Shown: in pieces, positions 48,001 to 58,184 of the stretch
How the letters are laid out: every line of letters begins with the position of its first letter
Position numbering within the stretch: position 1 is the first letter of the stretch
Notes under the pieces: model-generated
Databases searched by the model: none
What the model was told of the DNA's origin: nothing
What the model saw: only the letters and a program-made list of their open reading frames with translations
Position numbers and translations under genes: made by a program
Assembly (NCBI GenBank): GCA_027943245.1
Contig: JANDJZ010000050.1
Location: 62,001-126,000 of the forward strand
Reading direction: 5' to 3'
Length of the DNA stretch: 64,000 bases
From: Acanthamoeba sp. SK_2022b
Taxonomy: Eukaryota; Discosea; Longamoebia; Acanthamoebidae

Positions 48001-48089
48001 CGCAACCTTGTGTGCGACTTGCAATCGACCTGAGACGGCACAGTCGTACTGGTGTCCGTCGAAGATCTGCCGCCCTCCATCTTCGCCAC
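45076..48089 (-). CDS. DEG9: Deg9-like trypsin-family serine protease with PDZ domains
   Basis: An ATP-independent HtrA/Deg-type protease closest to plant Deg9. The catalytic triad is visible: His in [11 protein letters not shown] (split by an intron near 47545-47450), Asp in HDCDL then [11 protein letters not shown] (about 47370-47240), and Ser in [12 protein letters not shown] (about 46930-46880). [20 protein letters not shown] lies near 47095-47030. PDZ regions follow: [40 protein letters not shown] (about 46300-46240), [20 protein letters not shown] (about 45870-45820) and [20 protein letters not shown]. The end is [12 protein letters not shown], stop 45076-45078. The N-terminus is uncertain: the first exon is open from [11 protein letters not shown] at 48089 to a donor near 47881, and its segment [20 protein letters not shown] looks like an organelle-targeting sequence. 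Deg9 proteins are nuclear or nucleolar in plants, so location is open. Confidence 0.88.
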
Positions 48090-48186
48090 ATCTTGATCCG
48101 CCGGCGTTGTGCGTCAATACCAAGAAATCAAGGAAAACAAGGAAAATCATGCACTGATATTTCTGAATAACCTGGCTAAAAGGTAT

Positions 48187-48271
48187 TGGACGAAGTGGGA
48201 TTCGAACCCACGCCAGGAGACCCTGACTACGACCTGAACGTAGCGCCTTAGACCAACTCGGCCATCCGTCC
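48187..48271 (-). tRNA. trnL-CAG: tRNA-Leu(CAG), copy 1
   Basis: An 85-nt type II tRNA. The acceptor stem GGACGGA pairs with TTCGTCC, the anticodon stem CTACG/CGTAG encloses loop TTCAGGT (anticodon CAG), the long variable arm pairs CAGG with CCTG, and the T-arm is GTGGG-TTCGAAT-CCCAC. It has no intron and no encoded CCA. A TTTT terminator follows within about 10 nt on the transcribed strand. It lies in the gap between the divergent Deg9-like and DBR1 genes. Confidence 0.97.
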
Positions 48272-48455
48272 TCCCTTGCTTCACGGTCTTCGCCGATCAA
48301 CTGGGGAAACCTCAATCTGTACGAGAGCAAACCACAAGATTTCTTGCCTGTACCTGCATTCGCATAATGACTTCTGGGCCTTTTCTTCTGATCTCGTCCT
48401 CCCGCGGGGAGGCTAGCATTTCTTTTTATCCTTTTTTCTATTTTCTCTGCCAACC

Positions 48456-50671
48456 ATGGAGCAAATCGAGATTGCCACCGCCAAGGGCATAAATGTACCG
48501 TGTATGATTTGATCTTGGATCTTCCCCGGTCGTTGTGACGAACTTCCTTATCCTTCAGATTGCGTTCGTAGGATGTACTCATGGAGAGCTGGACACTATC
48601 TACTCAACCATTGCCACCATAGAACGCAGTCGCGGTATTCGCGTTGAGCTTCTCCTTTGCTGTGGCGACTTTGAGGTGCATATCCCGCACAGCTCGCTGT
48701 TCTTCTTTCTGGGCTCTTGGACGTGAATTGCTGAGCAACCACGTGCAGGCGGTGAGGAACGCGTTCGACTTGTCGTGCCTGGCAGGCCCTTCCAAGTACC
48801 ACCACTACAAGGACTTCTACAAATACTACAACGGCGAGACGGTGCCTCTTCTTGACCTGCACACTTGAAGAGAGATCCCGGATTGCCCACCTCGCCGCTC
48901 TCTCTCTGTCTCTCTTGCAGGTGGCTCCCATCCTCACCATATTCGTCGGCGGCAACCACGAAGCCGCCAACCACCTGCGCGAGCTGTACGTGCCACTCGC
49001 GCAGCGGCTGCCCCTCACTCGATGCAGCCCAGAGTTAACAACCAAGGCTGACCAGTGTTATGCGCTGATCCACAGATACTATGGAGGCTGGGCGGCTCCC
49101 AACATCTACTTCCTGGGCTACAGCGGCGTGGTGAACTACGGCGGCCTTCGCATCGGTGGCTTCTCCGGCATCTACAAACGATACGACTTCTTTAAGGGTA
49201 GAGCCTTCTCGCCCGCGCGTAGCATGTTATGGAGGCAAGCGTGAAACTGACGCACGCACGCACGCATGCACATCGCCCTCGTCGCCTTGCTTGTACAGGG
49301 CACTACGAAGTGCCGCCTTATTCACCGGATACTGTGAGATCAGCGTTTCACGTGCGCGAGTACGAGCTCTACAAACTGTCGCTGGTACGTAGTAGCCTTT
49401 CACTTCGAACTATTTGGCCATGTACAGTAGGCGCTGAGCGCGGCCTGCGTCTTTCTCGCTCTCGCAGCTGCGAAAACCACTTGACGTGATTCTGTCACAC
49501 GATTGGCCGGACGTCACTTCTTACGGTGACGTCGAGAAGCTGTGCGCTGGCCATCCGCACTGGAGGTACAATGCGCGCCTCCCTCTGCCACTCACGCATC
49601 GTATAGGGAGACAAGGGCGCTCACCTGTCGCCACTGTGCCCTCTGGCCAGGGAGGAGATTGAGAATGGCGACCTGGGTTGCAAAGCGTACACGAGCCTCC
49701 TCAAATCCCTCCAGCCCACCTACTGGCTGTCGGGCCACATGCACTGCCGATTCGATGCCACGGTGCCGCACACTGGCGATCGCTCCACACACTTCATCGC
49801 GCTCGACAAGGTGCTCCCGCGCCGACCGTTCCTCGACGTACGTTGCAAGCCTCCCCCCTTCCTATCTCGCACCGCCGTGGCACTCCAAGCAAAGCGCGCT
49901 TACCGTCACCCAATGTTATCAGGTTGTGCCGTTCCCCGAAGCGACCGGCCCGCGAGTGCTCACGTATGATCTGGAATGGCTGGCCATCCTGCGCGCCACG
50001 CACGAATATCTCAACTGCTCCATGGCCACCACGGTCCTTCCAAAGAGGTACACCCGGGTGCCCGCCGCCCTTGGTCGTCCTCGTGCTGAGGACAAGTGTG
50101 GCATTTCAATCTGCTCACACGACCAAACGCGTGCGTCATAGGCCAGAACGCGAGTACAGCAAAGTGGACAGAGAGCTGAAGCAGCTCACGACCAAGATTG
50201 CCGGTAAGGAGGACGTCCTCGCCGTGCCGCTCAATTTCGCGATGACTGTTGAGCCGCACCGCTCGTCCGTCGACCCTCGCACTGAGCGCCCAGCTTGTAT
50301 GCAGCTGCCCCCCACCCAGCCGTTTGTCTCCATGTCACATGGCGGTTGTGTGGCGGTGGCTCACCTCTGAGGTCCATATTACTGTTGCAGGGGCCGGCCG
50401 GTTTGCGATGAGCCACCAGACGGACGAGTTCTTGGAACACGTGGTGGGTCTGCCCAACGCGTTGGTCCCCTCTCCCGCCTCTGCCTCATCTGCTCGCCCG
50501 CCGTACGCTCGCGGCGGACGCCAGCAAGCGCCGCAGCCCCAGCGCGGTGTGCCCGTTCAGCGCCCACCCGCCGCCGGTTCGTCTCACTCGGCTGGGCCGG
50601 CCCCAGACTCCGAAGGACCACGAGCAGGCAGAGGAGGCCGTGGTGGCGCCAGAAACAAGCGACTGCGGTGA
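48456..50671 (+). CDS. DBR1: Lariat debranching enzyme DBR1
   Basis: A nuclear metallophosphoesterase that opens the 2'-5' bond of intron lariats, apt in such an intron-rich genome. Exon 1 (48456-48494) is [13 protein letters not shown]; exon 2 begins [15 protein letters not shown]. Motifs in order: [13 protein letters not shown] (about 48660), [28 protein letters not shown] (metal-binding NHE, about 48945), [45 protein letters not shown] (about 49485), and [17 protein letters not shown] (about 49720, HxH). The C-terminal DBR1 domain has [15 protein letters not shown] near 49975 and VPLNFAM near 50230. The tail (50460-50670) is Gly/Arg/Pro-rich, ending ARNKRLR, stop 50669. The length and order match the family. 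Confidence 0.95.
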
Positions 50672-50770
50672 TGGCAAGCCCCGACCAGGAGCGGCCAGGA
50701 GTTCCGCGTTATGTGAAGAACAAAATACAAACACAAAACGCAAGAAGGTCAAAAGCGGTGGTTGTGCGAC

Positions 50771-52529
50771 ATGACGACGTCGGTCGAGGTGAGAATACAT
50801 TACGGTGGCACGCGCCCTGGTGAACGGCTGGCGCTTGTGGGCGACCACGATGTCCTCGCGCAGTGGCAGCCCACCCACCCCTCCTCCTGGTCTCTCCCCC
50901 CCCTTCCTTTCTTCCTTTACCGCAAGTTCACCTTCTAAGGCAGCGCTGACGATTGTACGCTGCAGGATGGAGTGGGTGGGCCATGGCGTGTGGGCCAAGC
51001 GGGTTGTGCTGCCCACGGGTGAGCCCCACATAGACCGTTTTTCTGTAGAAACGGGGCTGCCACCGGAACTGAACGATTGGTGGGGTGTGCTGCAGGCACC
51101 GTGCAGGACTTTAAGTTCGCGGTGGTCACCGAGAGTGCCGTGAGCCGCTGGCAGGAGGGTCCCAACAGGCAGCTCACCGTGCCCAGTGAACCGAGCGAAG
51201 TGCACGCGGTGTGGGGGGTACAACATCATCTCTCATCCGAGCAAGCCTTGATCCTTCTGGCCACTCAAGACACACGTGTGGGTGGGTGGTCGCATAGTCA
51301 AGCGCGCTGCTCGTGCGTCCGGTGCCGAAGAAGCAGGGCGCTCAACGCTTCATGACGTTCAACTGTCGCTTTGACACGGCAAGCGACGGACGGCACCGGT
51401 GGGCCAACCGCAAGCAGGGCTTCACTCGCATCATTGCGGAGCACAGGCCCGGTTCGTTGTCTCTCGCTCGCGCCCGTGCCTTACACCCGTTCACCTTTCT
51501 TCCTTGTCGCAGACTTCTTGGGTGTCCAGGAGTCGCTGCATCATCAGCTGCAAGACATCCGCGCCGGGCTGCCATGGTAAAGCGTGCTCTTCTTCATTCA
51601 CGCTTGGCCCCTGGAGAGTCGGTCAGTGAATCGAAACGACGACGTGCTCTTTTACCAGGTACACGGGCCTGGGGTATGGGAGAGACGATGGTCACGAAGC
51701 GGGAGAATACTCGCCCATCTTCTTCCTCAGCACCAAGTACCACTGCGTGGAGAGGTAGGATTCCTGCGCCGCGCCTCCCGGGCGTAGTACCATCCGGTTC
51801 ATAACGCCACGTCCGTTCCCAGTGGACAGTTTTGGCTCTCCGAGACGCCACACCAGCCCGGCTCCAGATCGTGGAAGAGCGCCTGTACGAGGACCTGCGT
51901 CATCTCTCTATCTCTATCTCTCTCTCTCACACACACACTTAAGCGTCGACTGACCCAAAACGGGCAGGCTGTCGGGTATGCACATGGGGCCGTTTCGAGG
52001 AGGTGGGGCAGGAGCACGCCGGGTCTCCACATCTGTACTTCTTCAACACCCACCTCGACCACGAAAGTGGCCAGGCTCAGGTACCCTGTTGGGCTGGGTC
52101 TTGTGGGCACGACACGCGCTCTTCCTTACCAGAGGGTGAGACAGGTAGAAGGAGCAAAGACGATCATGGCACAGATGCGCAACATCTTGACCAGGAACGG
52201 CGATTTGGAAATGGCGCGGGTGGTCGTGATGGGCGACATGAACGTGGACACGGACGACCCGGCCCTCAAGGCATTCTGCGATCGCCAAACCTTTGGTCCG
52301 TATCCTTGCGTCCTTCTCCCCTCCAAGAAGCCATCAACTGACGCGCAACCGTTAAACGCGTGGGTGTTCGGGCGTGGTCCCAGGTCTGTCCCTACACAAC
52401 GCCCTGTTGGTGAGCCCAGTGGCTAAGAGGGCTTCCGGCACTTTCACAGGCTGGAGTAAGCGCTCCGTGGGTACGTGGCTATATCATGAGCCCCCATGCT
52501 TTCGCTCAGTCGCCCGTGCATGCCAGAAG

Positions 52530-52598
<69 letters not shown>

Positions 52599-52781
52599 GC
52601 ACGCACACAAGGCATCACGATCGATCATATCTTTGTGAGAACGCACGGAGGCAGTGCTGATGCGCGCCGTCCGTTGATGAGCGTGGTGCGCTACGCGGTG
52701 GGCACCAACGTCGATCCCGATACCGAAGGCGGGCTGGTCACGGACCATCGGCCCGTAATCGTCGATGTGTGCCCCGTTTAG
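50771..52781 (+). CDS. CBM20 starch-binding domain fused to an endonuclease/exonuclease/phosphatase domain
   Basis: ATG 50771 starts MTTSVEVRIHYGGTRPGERL followed by ALVGDHDVLAQWQP, the beginning of a CBM20 domain; after an intron it continues MEWVGHGVWAKRVVLPTG, DFKFAVVTESAVSRWQEGPN and RQLTVPSE (to about 51190), which completes CBM20. The EEP domain follows: FMTFNCRFDTASDG (about 51352), RKQGFTRIIAEHRPDFLGVQ with catalytic Glu in QE (about 51520), HLYFFNTHLDHESGQ (about 52030-52075), ARVVVMGDMNVDTDDP (about 52215), GITIDHIFV (about 52611) and TDHRPVIVDVCPV at the end, stop 52779. EEP enzymes hydrolyse phosphodiesters or phosphomonoesters; CBM20 binds alpha-glucans. The combined substrate is unknown, possibly a phosphorylated glucan. 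No signal peptide is seen, so it is probably cytosolic. Some middle exon edges (51580-51900) are unresolved. Confidence 0.82.
52534..52597. repeat. Intronic CA microsatellite
   Basis: A 64-bp CA run in the last intron of the CBM20-EEP gene, ending about 15 bp before the acceptor ACAAG that precedes exon GITIDHIF. Confidence 0.92.
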
Positions 52782-52860
52782 CCCGGAGCTCCGCTGAGTT
52801 GGTAAATATTGATAATTATGGAAAATTATTGACAGTGAGCACAGGCATCGCCCCTCCTCG

Positions 52861-53648
52861 CTAGTTGGTGATGGCGGGCTGCTTGCCGAGCCTGACGGCC
52901 TGAGTGGCGACGTGCTTGCCCTGGAAGCGGCCGGCGTTGAGTTCGTTATCGCTGGGCTGCCTCGCGCCCCATACGCCAGCCACCACCGACGCTCCGTAGG
53001 GCGAGCCACCCGACACCTCATCGACAGGGAATTGACCAGCAAAGGTGTAGGGCAGGCCGACGACGAGCATTCCAAGGTGGAGGAAGAGGGGGAGGAAGCC
53101 GCACACGATGGTGGTCTCCTGCCCGCCGTGCTGGGTGTTGCTGCTGGTGAAGGCCGAGGCGAGCTTGCCCACGAGCGCATTCGAGGCCCAGAGGCCGCCG
53201 AGCGAGTCGATGTAGGACTTGACTTGGCCCGCAACGTTGCCGAACCTCGTGGGCGAGCCAAAGACGATGGCGTCGGCCCACTGGAAGTCCTCGTGAGTCA
53301 CCTCAGGCACGTCGGCCCACTGCTTCTGTTGATTGTAATTGAGATACACGGGTGGCGAGGCGGTAAGTGACGTACGTTCGCTCTCAATGAGAAGACGGTG
53401 GCTTACCTTGGCCTCGAGAGCGCCCATCTTGGTGAGGATCTCGTCCGACAGTGTCTCGGGGAAGCGAGCGAGGCGGACAGTGACGCCCTCGACGGAGCCA
53501 GCGCCCTCGGCCACAGCCTGAGCCAACTTGTAGATGTGGCCATAGGTCGAATAGAAGACTGTGTGGTGAAGCACGAATGAGTACAGGACCCTGCACGGAA
53601 GCGAACTGGAGAGCTAAGAGTACCAACGAGAACATTGGTGGTGGACAT
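52861..53648 (-). CDS. wrbA: NAD(P)H:quinone oxidoreductase, WrbA type
   Basis: A flavodoxin-fold FMN enzyme that reduces quinones by two electrons, limiting oxidative stress; normally a cytosolic tetramer. Exon 1 is tiny: MSTTNVLV from 53648, with donor GTACTC (phase 1). Exon 2 continues VFYSTYGHIYKLAQAVAEGA (FMN phosphate loop STYGH), VTVRLARFPETLSDEIL and GALEAK. The last exon has QWADAIVFGSPTRFGNVAGQ, KSYIDSLGGLWASNALVGK, FTSSNTQHGGQETTI, GMLVVGLPYTF, GGSPYGASVVAG and GKHVATQAVRL, stop at 52861. At about 205 residues it matches the family. It converges with the CBM20-EEP gene (79 bp between stops). Confidence 0.94.
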
Positions 53649-54047
53649 GGTGGTGTGTGCGAAACGTTGGCGTTGAGTAGACTGACCAAGGGCACAGCTT
53701 TTTATCGCGCAGCGCGGCCCACGGGAAGGTGGAGCGTGCTCCCTTCCCGAGCGACGCCGATTTGTGGGAACGTCGGGATGCTTGCGCATCTTCGGATTTT
53801 CTGCCCAGGAAGGAAATTTTGTTGTGCGATCACCAGCCCGTTGTTCATCGTGGCCTGGTGATCTCCGCAGCTTCAGACGCGTGGACATTGGGCTGAAAGT
53901 ATAATTGTGGGTGTAATAGAGAGTCGAGAAAAAGCCAATATAAGGAAGAGGTGGTACACTCCGCAATCTCAACTCGAAAGCGAGCACACACGAGAGAATA
54001 CTGCATAGCCTGGCCAGCTGTTGCGGCTAAGACCGTGAAGCAAGGGA
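53649..54047. other. Gap between wrbA start and tRNA-Leu copy 2
   Basis: 399 bp upstream of wrbA (minus) and of a tRNA (plus). It must contain the wrbA promoter. The 25 bp or so before the tRNA match the upstream flank of tRNA copy 1. No other feature is seen. Confidence 0.5.
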
Positions 54048-54132
54048 GGACGGATGGCCGAGTTGGTCTAAGGCGCTACGTTCAGGTCGTAGTCAGGGTC
54101 TCCTGGCGTGGGTTCGAATCCCACTTCGTCCA
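54048..54132 (+). tRNA. trnL-CAG: tRNA-Leu(CAG), copy 2
   Basis: Identical in all 85 positions to copies at 48187 and 61031. A TTTT tract follows at about 54139. It lies between the divergent wrbA and lipase genes, the same kind of place as copy 1. Confidence 0.97.
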
Positions 54133-54206
54133 ACACCCTTTTAGCCAGTAGCTAGCGGCCGAGAAGTAGCGGGGATACGGGGAGCAATGGCCGTTTGTTG
54201 AAAACA

Positions 54207-55886
54207 ATGCGTAAGACACGACCTCTTGGTTCCTTGCGGTTTTCTTGCGTGTGGTCGCAGGGGCCTGCAGTCTCTCTTCGTGCCTGGCCGATATCTCGTG
54301 CTCAGCGCCTCCCTGCGCGAGCACGCCGTTGTCTCCACAGCACTTGCACCCCTCTTGTGCCACGCGAAAAGGAGATCAAACACGCCAAGAACCTGCCGGA
54401 GGGTGAGCAACCTGCTGCCGGCCTCGCCAACCGCGAGGACAAAGGTACGCGGCTCGATTATTTATTAATTTAATTTATTTCTCTCTTTTTTGCACTTTTT
54501 CACTGTTGCTCGGCACCATCCGCTTTCTCCTCTTCCTGCTTTATGTGATGATCAGACGAGGCCATCCCGCCACCGCCTGCGACTGGAGAGGAGCCAGTAG
54601 ACCCACGCTACCCGTTCCTGCTGTGTCATGGCCTGCTGGGGTTCGACACGCTCAAGGTGGTGCCCAGCCTTATAGAGGTGGACTACTGGCGCGGCGGGAT
54701 CGCCCAGACGCTGCGTCGGCGGAGAAGGCAGGAAGAAGGTGCCCGGGGCGGCGTGTTCATATCACGGGTACCCTCCACGGGCCACGTGCACGACCGTGCC
54801 CTCTGCATCAAGAAGCAGGTTATGCAGATCCTCGATCCACCGCTCGCCTCCAAGGTGCCGGGTACGCGAAGCGCTATCACCTCCCTCCCCTCGTTAGCAC
54901 CTCCTACGCACATCTCATCGACATAGCTGGGCGGTCGTACAGGAGCTGGGGTGGAGGAAGGAGACTGGAAGCAAAGACGACCAGAGAAAGTCAACCTCGT
55001 GGGCCACTCGATGGGCGGACTGGATTGTCGCTACGCGGTGTCGATGCTGGGCATCGCTGACGGGTGTGTGCTTGCCCTCAATAGCCAACGTGACCCCCAG
55101 TTTTTTTATGTGTGTATACGTTACTTTCCTGGGCACAGGGTGAGCAGTGTGACTACAGTCGGCACCCCACACCGAGGCTCACCCGTTGCCAATTGGACCA
55201 AAGACGTTCTTTTCGACAAGTACGCCTCCCAACCTCTCCTGAGTTCGTGTGCAACGTATGTTCAGCTGCCAACGTTCGCGAGTGATGAAAGGTGGAAGCT
55301 GGAGGGCCTGATGCGATTCCTCTTCAACGACTCCGCCGCAATCCACTGCCTCACGACGGACTACCTCAATGATGAGTTCAACAAGAAGGTCTCATCCACT
55401 CAATGCCACTCTCACCACGCCGCAGCGTGCTCACCTCGAGGGGGAGCGTGCTTGCTAGGTATTGGATCACCCGGGAGTCAAATATTACTCGTTCGGCGGC
55501 CACCGAAACCGAGAGCAGATCCCCTTATTCTGGCACTTCACCTACGATATGATCTGCGCTCTCGAGGGCAAGAACGACGGTCTTGTGTCTGTCAAGTCCT
55601 GCGCGTGGGGCGACTATATCGAAACGCTGGAGTCCGGTAAGCACACGGACTCTTACACCCACATGGGCACCACACGCAAGCCCGTTTCACACTACCAGTT
55701 GCACGGCCTGCACCATACACGCGCTCGCCCGCCACTCACACGCCAACCAATGCAGATCACTTGGAGATGATCAACTGGCACGCCCGCAAGTACACCGCGC
55801 CCTTCACCCGAACACCCTACAAGCCCTTCAACGCCCTCGACTTCTACGATCGCCTCGCCTCCTTCCTCGCCCAACGGGGCCACTAA
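54207..55886 (+). CDS. Triacylglycerol lipase-like alpha/beta hydrolase
   Basis: The ATG at 54207 (MRKTRPLGSLRFSCVWSQGP) opens an Arg-rich N-terminus (RAQRLPARARRCLHS) that resembles a mitochondrial targeting peptide. Exon 1 ends GLANREDK near 54444. The next exon holds PRYPFLLCHGLLGFDTLKVV (about 54610), the oxyanion-hole HGLLG of bacterial-type lipases. The nucleophile elbow is VNLVGHSMGGLDCRYAVSML (about 54990-55050), followed by VSSVTTVGTPHRGSPVANW (about 55140). FHYS-type C-terminal blocks are present: YYSFGGHRNREQIPLFWH (about 55480) and EGKNDGLVSVKSCAWGDYIE (about 55565), with the catalytic Asp probably in NDG and His in HLEMINWH (about 55758). It ends FYDRLASFLAQRGH, stop 55884. The likely substrate is acylglycerol; specificity is not known. 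Confidence 0.88.
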
Positions 55887-55982
55887 GCTTGCGCCACTCG
55901 AGCTTCACGTGTTTTTGTGGACATTCTGTTGGCGAAACCGCTCGCCAGATTCGAAAAACAGAGAAAGGCGTGCCGCCACGAC

Positions 55983-57577
55983 ATGTTCAACAAACGGCTT
56001 GAAACGGGGGGCGGCGGTTGTGGTGAGGGCCGCGCTAGTCTGGTGTCGTCGGCCCCGGCTTCGACAACGGCGGCGGCGGGAGCGCCAGAGGAGAAGGTGA
56101 CGATAGGACCGTCGTCTCTGTCGACGTTCACGCAACAGGTTGCGGGCCACAAGGGCGAGGACCAGATGCTGCTGGACGAGAGCGGCCACAGCATCTTCAA
56201 ACCTCTCAATCGACAGGAGGCCCGCTTCTACGACCTCCTCAGCACCCATCTTCCTTCACCAACCTTCCCCGCCCACTTCTTCCCACGATTTCTTGGCACG
56301 GCCACCCACAACGGCAGAGGTTGCTTTCCCTTGCTGTGGTTTCACAACCTTTTAAATCTTTATTTCTTTCAAATATATATAGATTTTTATATTTATTAAT
56401 CAGATATATCCCCTGCAATTAAACCTCTTTTCGCCACGCAGAGTATATACAGCTGGAGAACTTGACGTATGGCATGAAGCAGCCTTGCGCGTGCGACCTC
56501 AAGATGGGAGGCAACTCCAAGGGTTCCCTCCTCTCTCTGCGAATTCCTTGTCGTGATCCCACAGCCTCACTCGCTTGCGCCACAGGCACGAACGCGGAGG
56601 CAGGGATCGTGAAGGGCTTTAAGCAAAATGTGGTAAAGAGCATCACCACATCGCGCACCCTGGGGTTCCGCATCGTGGGCCTTCGCTCCTATCAAGTCGA
56701 GACGCAGACCTACGTCTCTAAGTCCATGCTCTACGGTATCTCGGCTTGCCGTCTCTATTACCCCATGTCATCGGCTTATTACCACGGTCACCAGGAACGA
56801 CACTCAGAGCCAACACAATGATTGAAGGGCTGTCTCTATTTCTCAACAACGGCAAGGAGATCAGGAGCGATGTCATCCCGACCATGCTGAAGGAGATTGG
56901 TACGCTTGGAAAGGGCGGCCATTATTTCTCATTGCGTGTGCACGTTCCAATTAAAACGTGAGCTGAGCTGTTTTGTGTGGTTGCAGACGAGATCATCCGA
57001 TGGATAGAGGTGCAGGACCTGTTCATCTTCAAATCGTCGTCGATCTTGCTACTGTATGACGGGGACCTCGATGGCGACGCAAAGGTCGACGTCAAGATGA
57101 TCGACTTTGCACACTCCTATGCGCAAGGTTCGTTACCGCTACCCCCCCCCCCGGGTCTTCTCGTGCTCTGAACGACACTGAGCGCAGTGGCCAATACTAC
57201 ATCTTATGAATCTTCCAGGCGAGAAGGGAGTGATTGACGAGGAGTACCTGCACGGAATGTGTCATCTGCGCCGCATACTGGAAGAGCTGTACAAGCAAAA
57301 GAGCCTGGTAGGTTCGTCCACCGCGGGCGGTCTCGTCGCCACGACTCTCGAACGCCGACGCGGCCGGCGACAAAAGTCGCTGCCCGACGCACAGCGCGAC
57401 AGCTCGCCCGACCTGCTACGTTATCTGGAGGGCGAGGACGAGCCGGGGAGCGGTGATGGGGACGACTCGGAGCTCGCCTCGCCTCGCCAGGGCCTGGTCG
57501 GCTGCGTCGTCTCTGGCAGTTTCTCCACGACGCAACGTTCTCCTCCCTTCCCTGCGCCATCTTCTCCTCGCAAGTAA
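55983..57577 (+). CDS. Inositol polyphosphate kinase (IPMK/IP6K family)
   Basis: Phosphorylates inositol phosphates to higher phosphates or pyrophosphates. The start is MFNKRLETGGGGCGEG at 55983, or the in-frame ATG at 55917 (MDILLAKPLARFEKQ). Early region: TFTQQVAGHKGEDQMLLDE, FKPLNRQEARFYDLLS. After an intron: YIQLENLTYGMKQPCACDLK with MG, giving the family signature PxxxDxKxG (about 56480-56505). Then TSRTLGFRIVGLRSYQ, FLNNGKEIRSDVIPTM, FKSSSILLLYDGDLDG (SSxLxxYxG, about 57035) and VDVKMIDFAHSYAQ (metal-binding DFAHS, about 57090), GEYLHGMCHLRRIL-like end near 57240. The tail (57300-57577) is Arg/Ser/Asp-rich and probably disordered, ending PAPSSPRK. The kinase subtype cannot be fixed by eye. 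It begins 96 bp after the lipase stop. Confidence 0.9.
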
Positions 57578-57683
57578 CCAATCAAGCGAGCGTTGGCTCA
57601 CCTTCCCGTTGCTGAGGCCATTGCCGCTTTCAAGGTCAATGCGCCGCCCTTGTGCGTCACGACGCAAGCCGCTTTTTGGCACG

Positions 57684-58008
57684 CCAAAAAAGGTGGGTGT
57701 GGGAGGGCGTCGCTTGATGGCGAATCACGCGGTGTTAGGGGGTATTGGGGTCCAGGGGGATCCCGACCTTGCGGCCAGGCGATTTGTTGGTGAAGCAGAG
57801 TTTACTCTCTGCGTTGAGGTTGGGGCCAGCCCAACGTCTATGCCGACGTCAGGCCAGCCACCATGCAGACGAGTTCTTGACGAACACACCGATGTAATTG
57901 CTTGCTCAGATGAGGCAGGTACTTGCTCTTGCCAGCTACCAGGACGCTTGATGGAATCGAAGTAGCATGAACTCATCTTTGCAAGCATTACGCCCACACA
58001 CCCATCCC
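57684..58008. repeat. Dispersed repeat R, copy 1
   Basis: The core (57684 to about 57910) matches 61187 to about 61412 with only two substitutions noticed over about 225 bp; the remaining 100 bp is diverged but ends with the shared CTCATCTTTGCAAGCAT and CGCCCACACACCCA. Both strands contain open frames, but neither looks like a gene. It lies just after the inositol phosphate kinase and before the DUF3455 gene. I do not recognise it. Confidence 0.88.
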
Positions 58009-58184
58009 AAACAAAGCAGGCGCAAGCCATTCAAGGCGCGAGCGTTGTCGGCCAACCCGAGTTATGGTACCAGAGCAGAAATGGCGCAGAAAAAAAAACA
58101 GCTTTTCCTTTTGGCATTTCTTATTAATAAGAAAATTCTTTATAAACCTGGACGAGGAAGGCAAGGCAACCCTGCCCCTCAAAG

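Noticed and set aside
48187..48271. Intron in the tRNA-Leu gene
   Set aside because: The extra bases between anticodon and T arm form the paired long variable arm of a type II tRNA; the anticodon loop is a normal seven bases.
47785..48582. 265-codon minus-strand open frame over the start of the Deg9-like gene
   Set aside because: It reads straight through the tRNA-Leu gene and the DBR1 start, so it is a chance frame.
57684..58008. Protein-coding gene within repeat R
   Set aside because: Both strands are open in part, but the differences between copies are not clearly synonymous in any frame, frames end differently in the two copies, and no domain is visible.
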